NCBI GenBank assembly: GCA_963457665.1
Contig: OY735216.1
Coordinates: forward strand, 40,924,294-40,988,293
From: Thysanoteuthis rhombus
Lineage: Eukaryota > Mollusca > Cephalopoda > Oegopsida > Thysanoteuthidae
Direction of reading: 5' to 3'
DNA length: 64,000 bases
Below the pieces are notes generated by a model. The model made no database searches. It was not told the origin of the DNA and saw only the letters and a program-made list of their open reading frames with translations. The translations under genes and the position numbers were made by a program. This document shows positions 20,101 to 35,042 of this stretch, piece by piece. How positions within the stretch are numbered: the first letter of the stretch is position 1; every line of letters begins with the position of its first letter.

Positions 20101-23100
20101 ATCAAAAAGGGGAACAAGGAATTTACCGTTTCTACAGAGATATGGGGGTTAGAAGTGGATCCTTTCCAAAGGGCAGATAACTCCGTATATGAATAATTTT
20201 CTTTAGCTGGAAAGGTGGGCACTACAGAAGTATTCTTCCACCCAACTATTACAGATAGAAGCAAACCTATTTACTTTAATAATTACTACATATATGTAAA
20301 AAAAGACACTGAAATTAGCAACTTCAAGTATGAGGTACAAAGTCTCCCAATAAAAGCATTAACTAACAAATAGCTTTAAAGAATAATCTACTAAATCAGG
20401 AAGATTTAAGTTAACTTAACACTCAAATCAGAATAGAGGGACAGAGACAAGAAGAAGCACTTGATCTACTGATATGATAAGAAACTGGCCATCACAGTCA
20501 ATAATTGAACAACTGTAGCATCAAAAAGTCATGTAAAAAAAATTCCATCAAAGAATAAATATGGTGAGAATAAAATCTATTCATGACACAAACTTCTAGT
20601 TGTTATTAATGAGCCCATCAAAATAAGGCCCATTAAGTCAAAAAAGCCTTTTTTTGTCAAAATAAAATAAAAAAATTTTTTGAAGTGATCTAGGAGGCGT
20701 ACTGGTGCTAAATTTCAAGTCTGTAAACAAAACAGTACGGCCAGGAGTGTGGGAACACAGAAACACATGCAAAAAAAAAAGGATAGAACCCTTCACCACC
20801 TTTGGTGGCTACGGTGGTTCATTGATTTTTACACTTTTGTTCAAAAGTATGCACTGAAATATCACTTATATCAATGTTTTTTAAAAAAAAAACAAAATAT
20901 TGTTTATAGCAAAGTTCATTAAATTCCAAAATGAAAGAGAAAGTGAAATCATTACTAAAAGAAAGAATTTGTCTCATTGCCATCGTAACAATTACGATCT
21001 GGATTAGTGAACACAGGAGAGCAGATTATGTGTCAACATCTGATCAAATCTATTTGTAACATAATTTTATGATCTAACAATGATAATTTTTCTTTTAATG
21101 TAAAATCAATCGCAAGCAGGCCAAAAGGGATTTTATATTTTTCAAGTTAAAAAGAAAAAGAGTGATATGTTAAATCTGAGACCATTAATCATCTATTATT
21201 ATACAGAGATTTTTTGATTACATAGCTGACTACTGAGCTTATCAGCAGTAATACCTGGAAGAGCTACCAACTTTTCTTCTTTCAAGAGTTTATGACTGTC
21301 TGATCCCAAAACTGTTTCACAATATTGAGAGGTTACAAAATCCAACCGAGCATCCTAATTAAATACAAATCTAGTAAATTGACTAAAAAAAAAAAAGAAA
21401 TGAATGGTCTGATAAAAAAGTTAAGGCATCCTATCTCTTAATGGAGTATGGGGGCTGGTGACAAAGTCCCAGTTTAGGTGCATTAATCAGTTGAGTAATC
21501 CTTGCAAGGCTTGAGTCTGGTCGAGACCAGGACTTTATTCCAACAAATTTTTCAAGACCACCTCCTTGGCAGGATGCTAAGTCCATTGAAGGAATACCTC
21601 CAACCTAATCACACAGCTTAGAATGCACTCAGTAGTTACTGAGTGTACAAGGACATTTGTCCCAATGAAAGGCTTTTCTCTATTCTTTGATCATACTAGG
21701 AATCAAACCTGGATACTTCTGAATGTAAAGCAGACATGCTAAACATTATATTATCTGAGTGGACAAATGAAAAGATACAAACATAATATATTAATTCTAC
21801 TCACCAACTAAAACATTGACCAAAATGTTTCCCGTGATAGCCACACCAAAGGCATTCTTTACAATACATCTATATTCCCCCGAGTCAGCTTTTGTCAGCT
21901 GTTGTTTCTAAAAAAGAGGAGGAAAATTCTTCAAAGTTGAGGCAAAGATTATGTAAATGCTCAAGTGTAACTCTCTTTGAGCTGTTATATATGATACTAG
22001 CTAGGGTATCTGGCATTGTGCAGGGGAAAAAAAAGCATCAAATCTAAAAATACTGGGGGGGCAAAGGATATTTTATAGAGATTTCATGAAATGAACAAGT
22101 CATGCTGGTAGGCCCACACAAACACGGACCATATAGAAATCGATTTTTTTTGTCAAGATGCATGCTGTAGGTAGATTTATACCTACTGATTTGCAATATA
22201 TCTTTGTTTTTTCTCTGATACGTGTAGTTCTTGACTTGACAAATGCAGACCCCAAAGAATTCAACAATTCATTTTTGCAAAATTCAACCTGAGGATATTT
22301 GCAGTAGGTTATTTGGGACCAGCCGATTTTGGATGTTCTTTGATGCATAGTTCTTGATAAACATTATATATATATACATATATATACATATATATGAACT
22401 TTAGGATTTCATGATATAGATGCATATTTTGGTTTCATTAGACAGATTTGTCCAACTTCTAAGCATATAAATGTGTGTGTGTTAAATGAAACTATCAAAC
22501 TACACACTACCTCGGCTCATCAACATGTTGGGTAGAAAATTCATAAAGCATTAAAGTACTATTTTGATGTACCCTTACAATTTCTGTTCATTACTATTCT
22601 AACAGGTCTGGTTAGTTACTCAATAGAAACTGTCACCTGACCAAAGTCTTTTGGCAACATCCCATTTAGAGGTGTGATCAATTAAAAAATTGGAAAAAGA
22701 GGTGATTAATGAATCAGTTACTTTTCTCACCTTTTGTTGGGCAGAGATCACTAAAAAAGTCTGATTTTTAAAAAAAACAAGTGTGAATACTGCCAGACTC
22801 AAACTCAGGAACTAATTTAGCATAAACTTACATTGCAAATTGAACCCCAAATTAAAATCCTATTTAGGGACAGATTTTTAAAAAATGTTCTCTCTAGATA
22901 TAATAATTAAATGCTCAAGTTTTCAGCTCCACTGGTGTGATCTGTACACACAAAACATACATAGCCAGCCAGCCAGCCAGCCAGCCAGCCATACTTAAAA
23001 ACTGAAGAAACATGAGCTGATAGTTTTGGAAAACAGTTTTTAATATGCTCTCTAAACTTGAATTCAATCAACTTCCATTTTGATAAGCTGAACCTTTTTT

Positions 23101-26100
23101 TTTTTTTACACTCAGAAGATAGACACTTTTAGGGCCTCAAATATACCAGCTGAAATACACATTTATTCTGGTTATGTTTTTAAACATAGCTTCTCATCAT
23201 TTTTCTATTTTAGACTTCAGACTAGACAACATGACTGAGAAATTACAATGCATTACCAATGATTTGGTATAACAAAATACAGAATACCACTGGGTCTTTC
23301 ATTATTTTTCATTACATTATTTTGGTGCTCAGGGACCAGGATACACTTTGGTCATACGAACTTAATAATAATGTAACCTAAATTAAAAAGAAATCAATCA
23401 AGTAATGGCTTTAGATTTCATTGTAATGCACTATCAAATTTCTCCAGACATGCATCAGACTTCTTTGACCAATCATGTACCTCTATATATTCAGATTAAC
23501 TGAAACCCATCATTTCTTTGATAGATGCATCAACCAACCTAAGTGATAGTTTTTCTTCTATCGTATATAATAGCCGGAAAAAAATTTGTTCTTATTCTTT
23601 TTTCTAAGCCATTTTCGCATATATTCCCACTTTTGTCCTGATATTTAGATGACAAACCTAAGAATATATGGAATTCAAACAAAATAATGATCATATCAGA
23701 AATCGTTTATTTTTGTATGCATGTTATGAACTATATTGTGTTCTAAATTGCAAAATTTCACTATGGAATTTATGTTGTTTCAACAGGTAAATACAAATAT
23801 ATATACCTAGCATAAGTGAATCACTATATTCTGCAAGTGTAACAAAACTAATTACCTAAAATTAACTTTTAAAAGATAGATCTTTTATCCGAAATCATCT
23901 AAAAAAATACCACCATCAGATTTGGGTATTGTTGGTCCCAAAATGACAGTAGAGATCAAAAAAAACACTTTTTGGAAAAAGAATTATAGAAATGTTCTTT
24001 ATTGATATCTAGAGGTCTACTTGTGCAAATTTTCAAAGCTGTAGCCTCCAAAAATGTGACCAGGCATGCCAAGAGGCATATTCACACATAGATAGACACA
24101 GACACTCAAAGAGAGAGGAATCTGTAGCCCACTTGGCTGGTGCAAATTCTCAAAGCTGTAACCCTCCAAAATGTGACCAAGGCATGACCTTAGGCACATC
24201 CACACTTAGATAGACACAGACACTCGTAGAGAGAGGAATCTATAGTCCACATGGCTGGTGCAAATTTTCAAGCCCAAAAACGTAATCAGGTGCGCCTAGA
24301 GACACATCTACACATAGATAGAGATAGACACAGACACTCAAAGAGAGAGGAATCTATAGTCCACTTGGCTGGTTGGTCAGGCCATTTGTGAGGCTATGGT
24401 GATTCAATATATATGGATCATGTAACAACAAGCATCATATCCCTTGTGTTGTCAAAAGTCTCGATTCATTTGTAAACAAAAATGTCTTTTTGTTACTTTA
24501 CATGACTCAGCAGAGCGGTCAACTAGACGCATTCTTTCGACTATTCTTGCAGGAAATTTCCCTTTGATAAAGAGAAAAAAAAAAAAGAGAGAGAGAAAAA
24601 GGGAAAAAAACTCATGCCTACCTTATAACACGGTCCATTGGCAATGAGGTCATCATCTTTGAACCACTCATAAACCAAAGTTGAATCAACAAAAGAAGAT
24701 GCTTCACACCATAAAATCAAAGTGTCCTTAGAGAAAAGTGTATGAGATGGTGAATGTTGCAGGATCACAGGAACTAAAGAAATGATAAAGCAACAAGTAG
24801 ATAAATAAAACAGAATAATAATTCAAAAATTTTAAAAAAAGAAAGTTTATGTTTGTTCACTTCAATCTGCGATTATTTCTTTTTCCTAAAATGGCATATT
24901 TTGATTCCTGAAGAAAATGAATCTCAGTTAGGTATTCTCATAAACTTAGCATGATTTACACCCAAGACGAAAACAGATGTAAAAATCAATTCAATGTTTA
25001 TCATCAGAAAGCAGAATTAAAGAATATTCTGATATGTAAATTATTCTTGTCCAAATAAATATTTGTTACATTTTTTTATTTTCATACCTTTTTCAACTTC
25101 ATCTTAATTTTATTACTTGCTTTTTATCAGAAATTTTGCACCGATTTACCCTCCAGCAAGGAGCAAATAGCGTTGATCAGAAAGTGAAATTAGGCCTTAG
25201 TTGGGATTTTTATTAGATGAAGTATTATAAATCACTATTTCTTAAAATTTTCATGACTCCTTTTTACCTTCATCTATTTGCTCACTGCCAGAGGGTAACC
25301 AGCCTGAGCAAAAAATTGTGATAAAAGCAAAATATTAGAAGGAAGAAAAAATAAGTCATAATTATTGATTTTTGCCACCCTCCAGTACAGAGGGTCATAA
25401 GTTTGATTCTCATTTGGAACTTATTCATTATTCCGATCCTTACTGTTGATTTTTTAACTCAATGCCGAAGTGTTCCCGGCCTCAGTTTAGTTGTAATAAA
25501 AAGCAACAATTAAGATGAAGGTATGTAGTAATAAAAATTGATAATTATGATTTTTAATACTTAATTTACTAAAATCAAAAATTTTTTTTAAAATAGGTAA
25601 AAAAAGTAGTCATAAAAATTTAAGATGATAATGAGGGATATTTGTGTTTGAAAATCATTCCATTTGATGAAAAATTTTAGTATGAAAATTCAATAGAAAT
25701 AGAATTTGAATGCCCAACACATCCACATTTAAAAAATCTACAGAAATTCAACTAATTATTGAAATTTAATAAAACTTTTCCTCACTTATTACATCAAAGA
25801 CTGAATTTATTGAATTTTTATGAAAATGAAAAATATATTTGTAATTTTTTTATCAATATAATCATTACTACATATAACAATCAATTATTCCGTTACGTAG
25901 GATTTCAAAATACTTTTCGAGTACAATGGATTCCTGAAAAGTATGAAGGTGATTTGGTCCAATGATAATGGACTTTTCATAAAATTTTAACAAAATTTGA
26001 TGTTACAGAAATAACAGCAGTACAAAAACTGATCATTTACTTGTTCAAAAGACGCTTTAAAAAGAATCAAAAACATTGTTTTGTTGTAACAAATGAAGCA

Positions 26101-29100
26101 GTGAAGAAAATAAAGTAAAAATAAAAGATATTTCTATGAAATTACCAGGAGATGGGCTTATAGTAACAACAGTTGGTTTGGTAAATATAACTTCATTAGG
26201 ATTAGGAGAGTTATATAGCCGACAACAGTAAGTTCCACTGTCTGCAACCCTAATAAAAAACAATGATTAAAATATGATAACCATAATAGAGAAAATGACA
26301 AAGAAATACATACATTATAAGCATCTAATTTTAGACAATCTTAGATTTTTGTTCAAGTACAATACTAAATACAATTATTAAAAAAAAAAATGACTATTAC
26401 TTACTGAGCACTTTTCTTAATTAATTGAAATGTAGTTTCTCCTTGAATTTCATCATCTTCCAAGAACCACTGATACCGAGGATATGGGAACCCATGCGCT
26501 TCCACCTTCAATACAAGATCTCTACCAGCTTCAAGTTGGACACTACTCGCAGGTTGTTGGCTAATTGTCACCGGTTCTGGAGGTAATCCAACTGGAAAGA
26601 TGAAGACATTTTCATTGAGAAAACAGTTATTTTCTTTCAGTTAATTTTAACAGAAAAAAATGGCCCAAAATAATTGAAACACTTTGAAGGCTTGTTAGAA
26701 ATTTTAACAGAATAAATACACTTCTTAACACTTGAAAAACAATCAGGCAGTAAAACAATGACATTCTCTCTGCTTCAGTTCATTTATCTTCTCTCATTCA
26801 TGAAGTTTGTACATTTATTCAAATGATTTTTTCTCTCCTATTGAATTTATCATAGGTAAAGGCATAAAATATTACCATTAGGAGTTCTCTTTTTTTTTTT
26901 TTATCTGTGGTTAATCCATTTCACATTTCATCTAATAGAAAAATATACACAAATACCTTGGCTAATGCAGTTTCAATTAGTGTGGGCTCTGGTTTAGTGC
27001 AGTTAAGATATTGCTGTACAGACTAACATAACTTAGTATGAGCTACATACACAGAGAGGCTGAGTAAACTCAATCTAGAAACATCGGAATGCCGCTGTAA
27101 CCATGCTGATGTCTGTTGGAAGTCTACTGAATTCATAATGGCATCCATACTTAAGATCAAAACTGTCACAACTCTTTGTGTCCAGATAGGCACATGTTTA
27201 CGGTATCATTATCTACAAAAACCAGAGGACATGGTCGAAAACTCCAGGTACAGACATCCACTGGGCTAAGAGAGAATTTCTTCTCCATTCGCGTGACCAG
27301 TCTTTGGAATGTTTTCATTGAAGAGACTCCATATCAATCAACACATTCAAAAATAATTTATTAGAGGATATAGGAGACTCAATTCAATCAATTTTCATGT
27401 CAACCCAGTCCTAACCTGTCTGCCTGACTGGGCTAGTCTAATTGATGAACTGCATATGGTTTCATGACACTATTCAGTAATGACTAAAACTTAAAGGTAA
27501 TAAAGGAATTGAAAGAATAAGGTTTTGAACAGTACGGAAAATTTGGGAACAAATTAATCTCACTCAAAGAGAGAGGAACCTGTAGCTTTCATACCTGTAC
27601 TTAGTTTTTTTTTCTTTTTACTTAAAATAAAAAGTTACCGCGGAATTCTCATCAAACCTCTCAGAAACTTTTCATCGACTTGAATTAACTGAAGCCTTGA
27701 TATCTATTCTAAGGTTATTAACCTAGGTTCTGAAATAGTGGTCACCAAACTTTAACTACTTGTGGAACCCTTTACAATAATCAAATTTTCTCGCAAACCC
27801 TTTCAAAAAACAACTTTCCCTCCAACATATATATATACATACATACATACATACAGTGGATTCTGCTTAATGGTACCAACGGTTATCGGGACCCACCACA
27901 CAAGAGGACCAATTTTGTAAGAAACAATTCAAACATTCCTAATCATCACTAATTTGCTTCATTTATTATGACCGATACACTGTTTGTTTGAACTCAGCAA
28001 CTGCATTAACATTTTTCAAGATGAAATCTGATAAAATCTATTTTCTTGTTTTCAAAACATGTATCTTAAAAAATATTTTTAGCTTCTGACTCAATTCAAA
28101 AGTGAAATTTTGAAAAGAAAGAAAAGGTTGCTGTAAAAGAGATTCAAGTGGTTATGAGGGTTTTTTTTCTGAAGTTGTACCCCTTGAATTTATGAAAGTG
28201 CTGAGTTCTTTGTATTAAGAAAAATTAAGTTGGTTACTGGGTCAAAAATTGGAGGTCCCTATGCAGCCATTTTAACCTGGAATCCACTATATTTACATAT
28301 GTAAGTAACTATTGTATTTGAGCCTTGTTCATGGAATTATCCAAATGTGCATAAACACAAATAGGAAATACACTCAAATGGAAAAGTATGAATGAAGTGT
28401 TCTAAGGAAAAATAGCCATATAAAAGACTACTGACTGAACAGTGTTCATATCACATAAATGAGCAAGAATTTTTCATCAAAATAGCAAAATATTGTTTTT
28501 TCATGTATAAAAAAAGTATTGAAGAAATAAAATCAAAACATGAAAAAGTCCAAAAAGAATTCTTTATGTTATGAAGAATTATTAAGTATATTGTGAAACT
28601 GTCACTATGTTTCACGGAACTCCTCGAAAGGTTCTGCGGAACTCAGTTTGAATACTACTGCTCTGAAACAAGTCTCCCGATAAGAGAAAGAACCAGTTCA
28701 TGATCCTTTGGGAAGATCATGAAGATTATTTCATTAATGGTAAAAGCTGAAAACCCTCCCTACTGTGGGACTTCCAACCAGTTCCTGCAGAAGACCTAAT
28801 TGAGAGACCAAAACTATTTTGCAGGGTGTACCTTAATTCTATAACACTGGCTACAATACAGCATTTCAGCTATTAAGAGGTCACATACAGATGAACAGAA
28901 GCTGTATTTTAATATTATCTAGATGGATATATACATGGAAATCGGATCCTTATCATCCTGGAGAGTATAATGCAGACCCCATATTGTCTTTTTTTTTTTA
29001 ATTTTGAAAGACATGAAAAGCATGCTCCAAGGTCCTGTTAGCTACCACAGAAAATCTGGTGACCATAGCTCAGGCTGGTTTTGAGTTTTGCTAACACAGA

Positions 29101-32100
29101 AGGATCAACATATGGTGAATAAAAATTACAGAAAATCTTTTTGGTAAGCATGAACACAGCCAGATACAAAAATCAAAGATCAGTTAAGCACAAACTCACA
29201 CTGTAAATTGAACTCACCACAACTCATTTGAGGGTGAGCTTTTCAAAAACCATCTTGCTAAAGACCTGCTCCAGAGTATCATTAGTGACCATAAAAATTT
29301 GATGGCCATAGCTGTGGCTGTTCTTCAGTCTTACTAATACAGATAGATGGACGGACATTTGTAAGATGATGTTGGTCGAAAATAAGATATATCATCCACA
29401 CAGCAATAGGCCGAATGTTAAAAAACATTATAAGTTACAAAAATTAAGTTACAAAAAGAAAAAAAAAACCTACATTTTCTCTGATATCTTTGCATGGTGA
29501 GAAATAAAAAATTTACATAATCATTATACGATTCAGTTTGCAGTTTTAAATAATATCTCCACAGAATTAATTTGGGATTTTTTTTTCAAATCGTACTTCA
29601 AATTAACTAGATTTGATGTACTTACGCACATCACCAAATGGTATGGGGGAAGTAGATTAAGAAAGATCGTGCTACACTAAGTCTTGGAAAAGCGAAAGAA
29701 CTGACAAAAGATGAAAACATTAGAAATCCTGGTTCAAGTTGACCTTGAACACATATCATTTGCATTTGTGTAAGATATACAACTCAGTCATGTGGTAGGT
29801 TAATGTTAACTACTAAAAAGAATACAGGTCAGTCAGGCTTTGCTTTTTGATCAGTTGGCCTGTAGGTCAGTTCAACAGAAAGAGAAAGGAGGGAAGAGGT
29901 CTGATGTCACTAAGAAGTGTGATGTCATCAAGAGAACATCCTATTCAATCATTTTTTATACACCAGCTGCAAGTATTTCATGATAGAATGTACAAGGTTA
30001 CCATTTTTGTATTTTTTTTTAAAAAAAAAAAAAAAAAAAGAGTCAAAAATGGCCATTTACAATTTTTATTGAAAATAATATTTACCATATATGTCCTTTT
30101 CCAATATTTTACAAGTATGAGAATCAACTGATCCAAAAGAAAACCTCTTGCTCTTATTCCTCCGCCTACTCCTATTACTACCACGGATGGTGAACACATC
30201 GTTTAACTTATGGTTCTTGTTTTCAAACGAGGAAGCCTTTTAATGAATAGATTCAGTCATTGATACAATGAGGACAGAAAGTTTTATCAAATTTGAATAA
30301 TTAGTTGAATTTTTATAGAAAAACTGAGGAATATTTTTCCAGCACAAATACCTGCTTCTAAATAAATGACTAAAATAAAGTTTTATATCAAAATATTCAT
30401 CTAATCTTTTTCTTTTTTTTTCTAACATAATTTTTTTGAAAATTGAATCATCATGGTCATGATTACATGGTGGCTGGGTATTCTTTCCTTTTCATTCATC
30501 TGTCTGTATCAATGATCCTGGTCATATTCTTCAGCATAGAGCCTAGGAAAATTTACGAGTCTAGTAGACACCTTATAAGCACAATTTATTGATTTTTGTT
30601 TTTAAATTCGTCTCAGTTCACATGCTTCGAGCTGCTCGGCTCATTGTAATGAACCATCATGAAATGCACACATTTTTTGCTACCACTGTTACATAGCATT
30701 ATGATGCTGTAGGTGTATGTGGAAAAGCTTGGTTGAAATGAGTTAGTACATGGCTTGATTTTCAATTTTTCTTTTAAAATACATCCTTCTTCATCCTACT
30801 TATCTGACTTACCATAATTGCGCACATCTTCAACAAGTGGCTCCAGCTTCAACTCATCAAGAATTCTCAACAAGTCCCCAACAAGAAAATTCTGGTTGCC
30901 TAATTTTGTGATCATTGCATCAGTTGGGCTCCTATACCCAGGATGTAAAGCTAAAAAATTTTCAATATCATTTTGACTGAAAAGAAAAAAAAGATTGAAG
31001 AAAATGTAAAAATTTAAATAAATATCAAAACTATAATAAATATACGGAATAATGTTTTATTACAGCAACTGTTTTTTCTTTTTTTTTTTCTCAATCAAAA
31101 GATTTCACCTTAAAAATCATATTTAAAAATGTTTTATTAAAAACATTTAGAAAAGCTTTGCCACTAGTTATGCAAAAATATAAAAATTATAAACAGCAAT
31201 AGAAAAAAAAATGAGAACAGTTCTGGTTAGTCACTCAATAGAAACCATCATGCAACTTTTGGCAGCATATCATGTATGGGGTGATTAATTGAAAAATTGG
31301 AAAAAGGGTCAATCAGTGAATAAGTTTTTTCTCTCGCCTAAAAAGTCCGAATTTTAAAAAAAAAGGAAAAAAAAGTGTGAATGCTACTGGACAGACTAAA
31401 CAATCATTTTAGCATGAATTTACATCTCAAACTGAACCTGTCCACTAAAAACCTATTTCAGGGAAATTCAGAAAAAAATCATAAATTGTTTTTTCTACAC
31501 ATATGTTGAAAACAAGTTACATTGGTGCAGCTTGTACAAATGACATATGCATACATTCATACATAGCTAGCCAGATCAACTTGAAAACCGAAGAAATCTA
31601 TTTTGACAGTTTTAGTTGACATTTTCTACTACATATATGGATTCTTTTTTTTTTGTTTTCTGGCATACATATACTTTTCCAATTTCGACAATATTGGAAA
31701 AAAATTTATTTTAAATATATCAGAAGCATCCAGAAGGTATAAGAAGAAAAAAAAATTGAGTAAAGATTATTTCTGGCTGGATTTTTTTCTTCTTCAAGAT
31801 GATGATGATGATGATGATCCTTCAACTACACCTACTACTGTAATGTAGTCAAACTGGTATCATCATCTTCGTATTCATTTCAGTCATTGTATCCTTTGGC
31901 CTTCTTCAGGGGCTAGGTATATTCTGTAAAGATCTGGAAATTTCCAACTGAAACCTCTATTTAATACAGGGATATGGGGGCAGATTGTACTCATCAAGCT
32001 GTCCATGCTAGAGGATACCTCATATTAGTTATTCTTTTCTAATGTGACCTAGTGATACCACTTCTACTTGTTCCACAGATCCAGAATAGGGAAGCAACTC

Positions 32101-34999
32101 ATGACTGTAATGTTTAATCACTTGTTTTATTGATGCTTCAATTAGATATCTTTGACCAGGAAAGAACAGGCGTTGGGTTTTGTTATCATTTCCAGTCTTC
32201 TCATTCCATCATTGGACATAGATCTTCCCTAACCTTCGCCAGACCTTATGATCATGGACATCACAGTGCCAATATCTTCAGAACTTATCATATTTTCTGA
32301 CAGCTACAATTCTGCATATGATCTCAGAGAATCCAGTTGTTTTGTCCAGCAGTGGTCTACCATGCAACATGCCTGCCCATTGCCATTAGAGTTTTCTAAT
32401 TGACTCTTTAAAACCTTCGACCTCTGTTTTTCTTCTAATATACTGTTCTGTCTTGTGATCTCTCCATGTTATGTTGAGCGAGATTCTCTCTTGTGCACAT
32501 TGTTCTCAGTTTTATAGCCAATCTTTTGGTTAAACTTCTATGTTTCAGCTCCATAAAAGTCGTAAAATTTCTCCATCTGATCGTCTTAGTGGACCATGGC
32601 CTAGTGGTAATAAGTATTGGTTAGATGTATACAATGGTCACGAGTTCAATCCTTGGGTCAGGCAATTATATATTGTTTCAGTGGAATAGACACAAGCAGT
32701 ATCACGACACAAGATATCCTTGAGCATCGACAGTATAATGAGAACAATCTACTTCACTGAATTAAATAGAGACTTTGGTCCACAATTCCCAGAATGTTAC
32801 AGAATATAACAGGCACCTAAAGATGGCTGGAGGGTACAACAGGCAAAACTTTATGACTATAACCTCCAAAATGAGAACAACAGTTTGAATAAATCAGTGC
32901 ATGATCAAGTATAGAGAATTTAATTTTTACAAGTAGTATGTTTAGGAAGAAAAAAAATGCTGAAAAGTTTACCTTAACTTGAATTTAGTTCCAGCCAATA
33001 AAGCAACAAATTTCTGCCAACCATTTACAGTATGGTTAGAGTCCAAAACATCCCTCATGTGCAAATGTATTTTCATCGATATTTTCTGAATGTTCTCATT
33101 CAGTTTCTCAAACCTTGAAGCATGTGCTGTAAAGATAAAGAGAAAAAAAAAAAAACTATTCTCATATAATATGAAAAATGTACAATGATATATGACCATC
33201 CCACAAGGAGTTAGTATACTAGTAAGTTCATTCTTCAATGAATACTCCATGGATTTAATTTGTGCAAAAATTTACCCAGTTCAACAAATACCTAATAGTA
33301 TCTTCATCTTGTAGCAATTCTTCTATTTTTAGTTAGAAATTAAATACGAAAATAAGTTAGATACGAAACCTTAAATCTAGCCACTTATGTAAAACATCAC
33401 TACCTTTACTTACTGTCTATAAAAACCCTGAAAACACATGTTCACTCCCTCCTTTGAAGTCCTGACTTTCTAAGTCATTTACTTCCTTTCTATTTCTTCG
33501 TTTCCTCCTCTCTAGGTCCGGTATTATTTTGCCGGCCTCTCGGACAATTCAAACTTTACCATTTTTCCACCATGACCAATCACTGTTCTAAATCTTTCTG
33601 ATTTCATTTTCACCGATCTTGAGATATCTCAAATGCTCAGCTACTCAATTGCATCACTAGCTCAAACACGTATCCACGTCTCCATCTCCGTGAATGAATT
33701 GATAATGCTTTCACTACATAACAGTCATGATTATCTTCTTTCTTCTCATTCTCCTTTCTTCAGGAAGTGCACATTAGTTGAACCCCATGTGTTTTCTGTG
33801 ACTGAGGATGGCCCCCAAATTGCTCTCAGCGAGCATTAATTCGGGTGCAGTACAGGCTTACCATTGATAACCCTGTCTCCATAATTATTTCTTGGTCTTC
33901 AAAATACCAAACCTTACGGATTCAAATTATTTTAGTTACCTTTGCTTCATTAAATCATGGCTACCTCACCTAGCTGACACTTATCTAGTAATCTTATCCA
34001 AACAGGCCTTTCCTATCACAATCGATCTTACTGATATCAACGTGTATTCTCCTTTCAGTTTTATATGTATTGTTATGACTTATATCAAATCATTTAATGT
34101 ACATCCTATTTGTTTGTCTAAACATTCATACATGGTGCAGAAATTCTCCCTTCAGCCATAGCAATTGTCAGCTACTTTCCTTCATCAACACTTATAGTGA
34201 AATCAACACGTGGTGGTAAACTTAAGCAGGTGGAGACAATTTCCTTTGTCCTTAACCACAACTATTTCATCTCACTAACCAGAACCAGTTAACATTACTA
34301 CTCTCCCTCACACAATATAGGACCATCATACCTATAATCTTATAGTTGGGTACCATGGAGTTCTTTTCACTCCCTAGGAGAAATGAAACAAACACAACAT
34401 GTCAGGGTTTTCTAGCTATTTCAACTTTCACACAAAGCAATGTTTTTCAGTCAGCAACACATCAGGCTATTCTATATGAAGCACAGTTTGTTTTGTTTTT
34501 TTGTATATAAGTTTATAAGTATAGTCTAAAATCTGATAAAAACTCGATTCTTGAGATTGAAAAAAAAAAAAGTTGTCAAACATGTAAAAAGATTATTTCA
34601 TTGTCAAAATCTTTGTGTTATTATTAAAAATAAAGATTGGAAAAAAAACTGGTGTTATCTTAGAGAAAAATTTGTAATCAAGGATTTCTCAAAAAATTAA
34701 GTGAGAAAAGTTGTCCATTTGTAAACTTTAAAATAATGTAAATTTGGCATTCAAAAATTTTCTAAAATTTCTGTGATGAATAATATCATTTTTACATAAT
34801 AACAATACTTCAATACCATATAGGTAGAAGAATTTTGAAAAATAATTTCACAAGGTGTTTTTTTTTTTAATTTTTTATTTCACTTAATTCTGCAATGTCT
34901 AGTCTGAGTTTCTCAACAATATAAAATATAAGAAGTAAAAAAAATATCCTAGGGTATTTTTTTTTTTCCGAATATTTTATCAATTCTGCGATTTCCAAT

Positions 35000-35042
<43 letters not shown>

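Noticed and set aside
20127..20206. Possible extra MALT1 exon on minus (KENYSYTELSALWKGS), with AG before 20206 and GT after 20127
   Set aside because: It would leave phase 0 where the next exon (19576) needs phase 1, causing an immediate stop, and it lies beside repeat F. It could be a poison exon, but nothing supports inclusion.
24022..24385. CRISPR-like direct repeats
   Set aside because: Units are adjacent with no unique spacers, in an animal intron; ordinary tandem repeat.
33480..34160. Possible coding exons in a pyrimidine-rich, less AT-rich stretch
   Set aside because: Frames are short with no recognisable motifs and no consistent splice phases.
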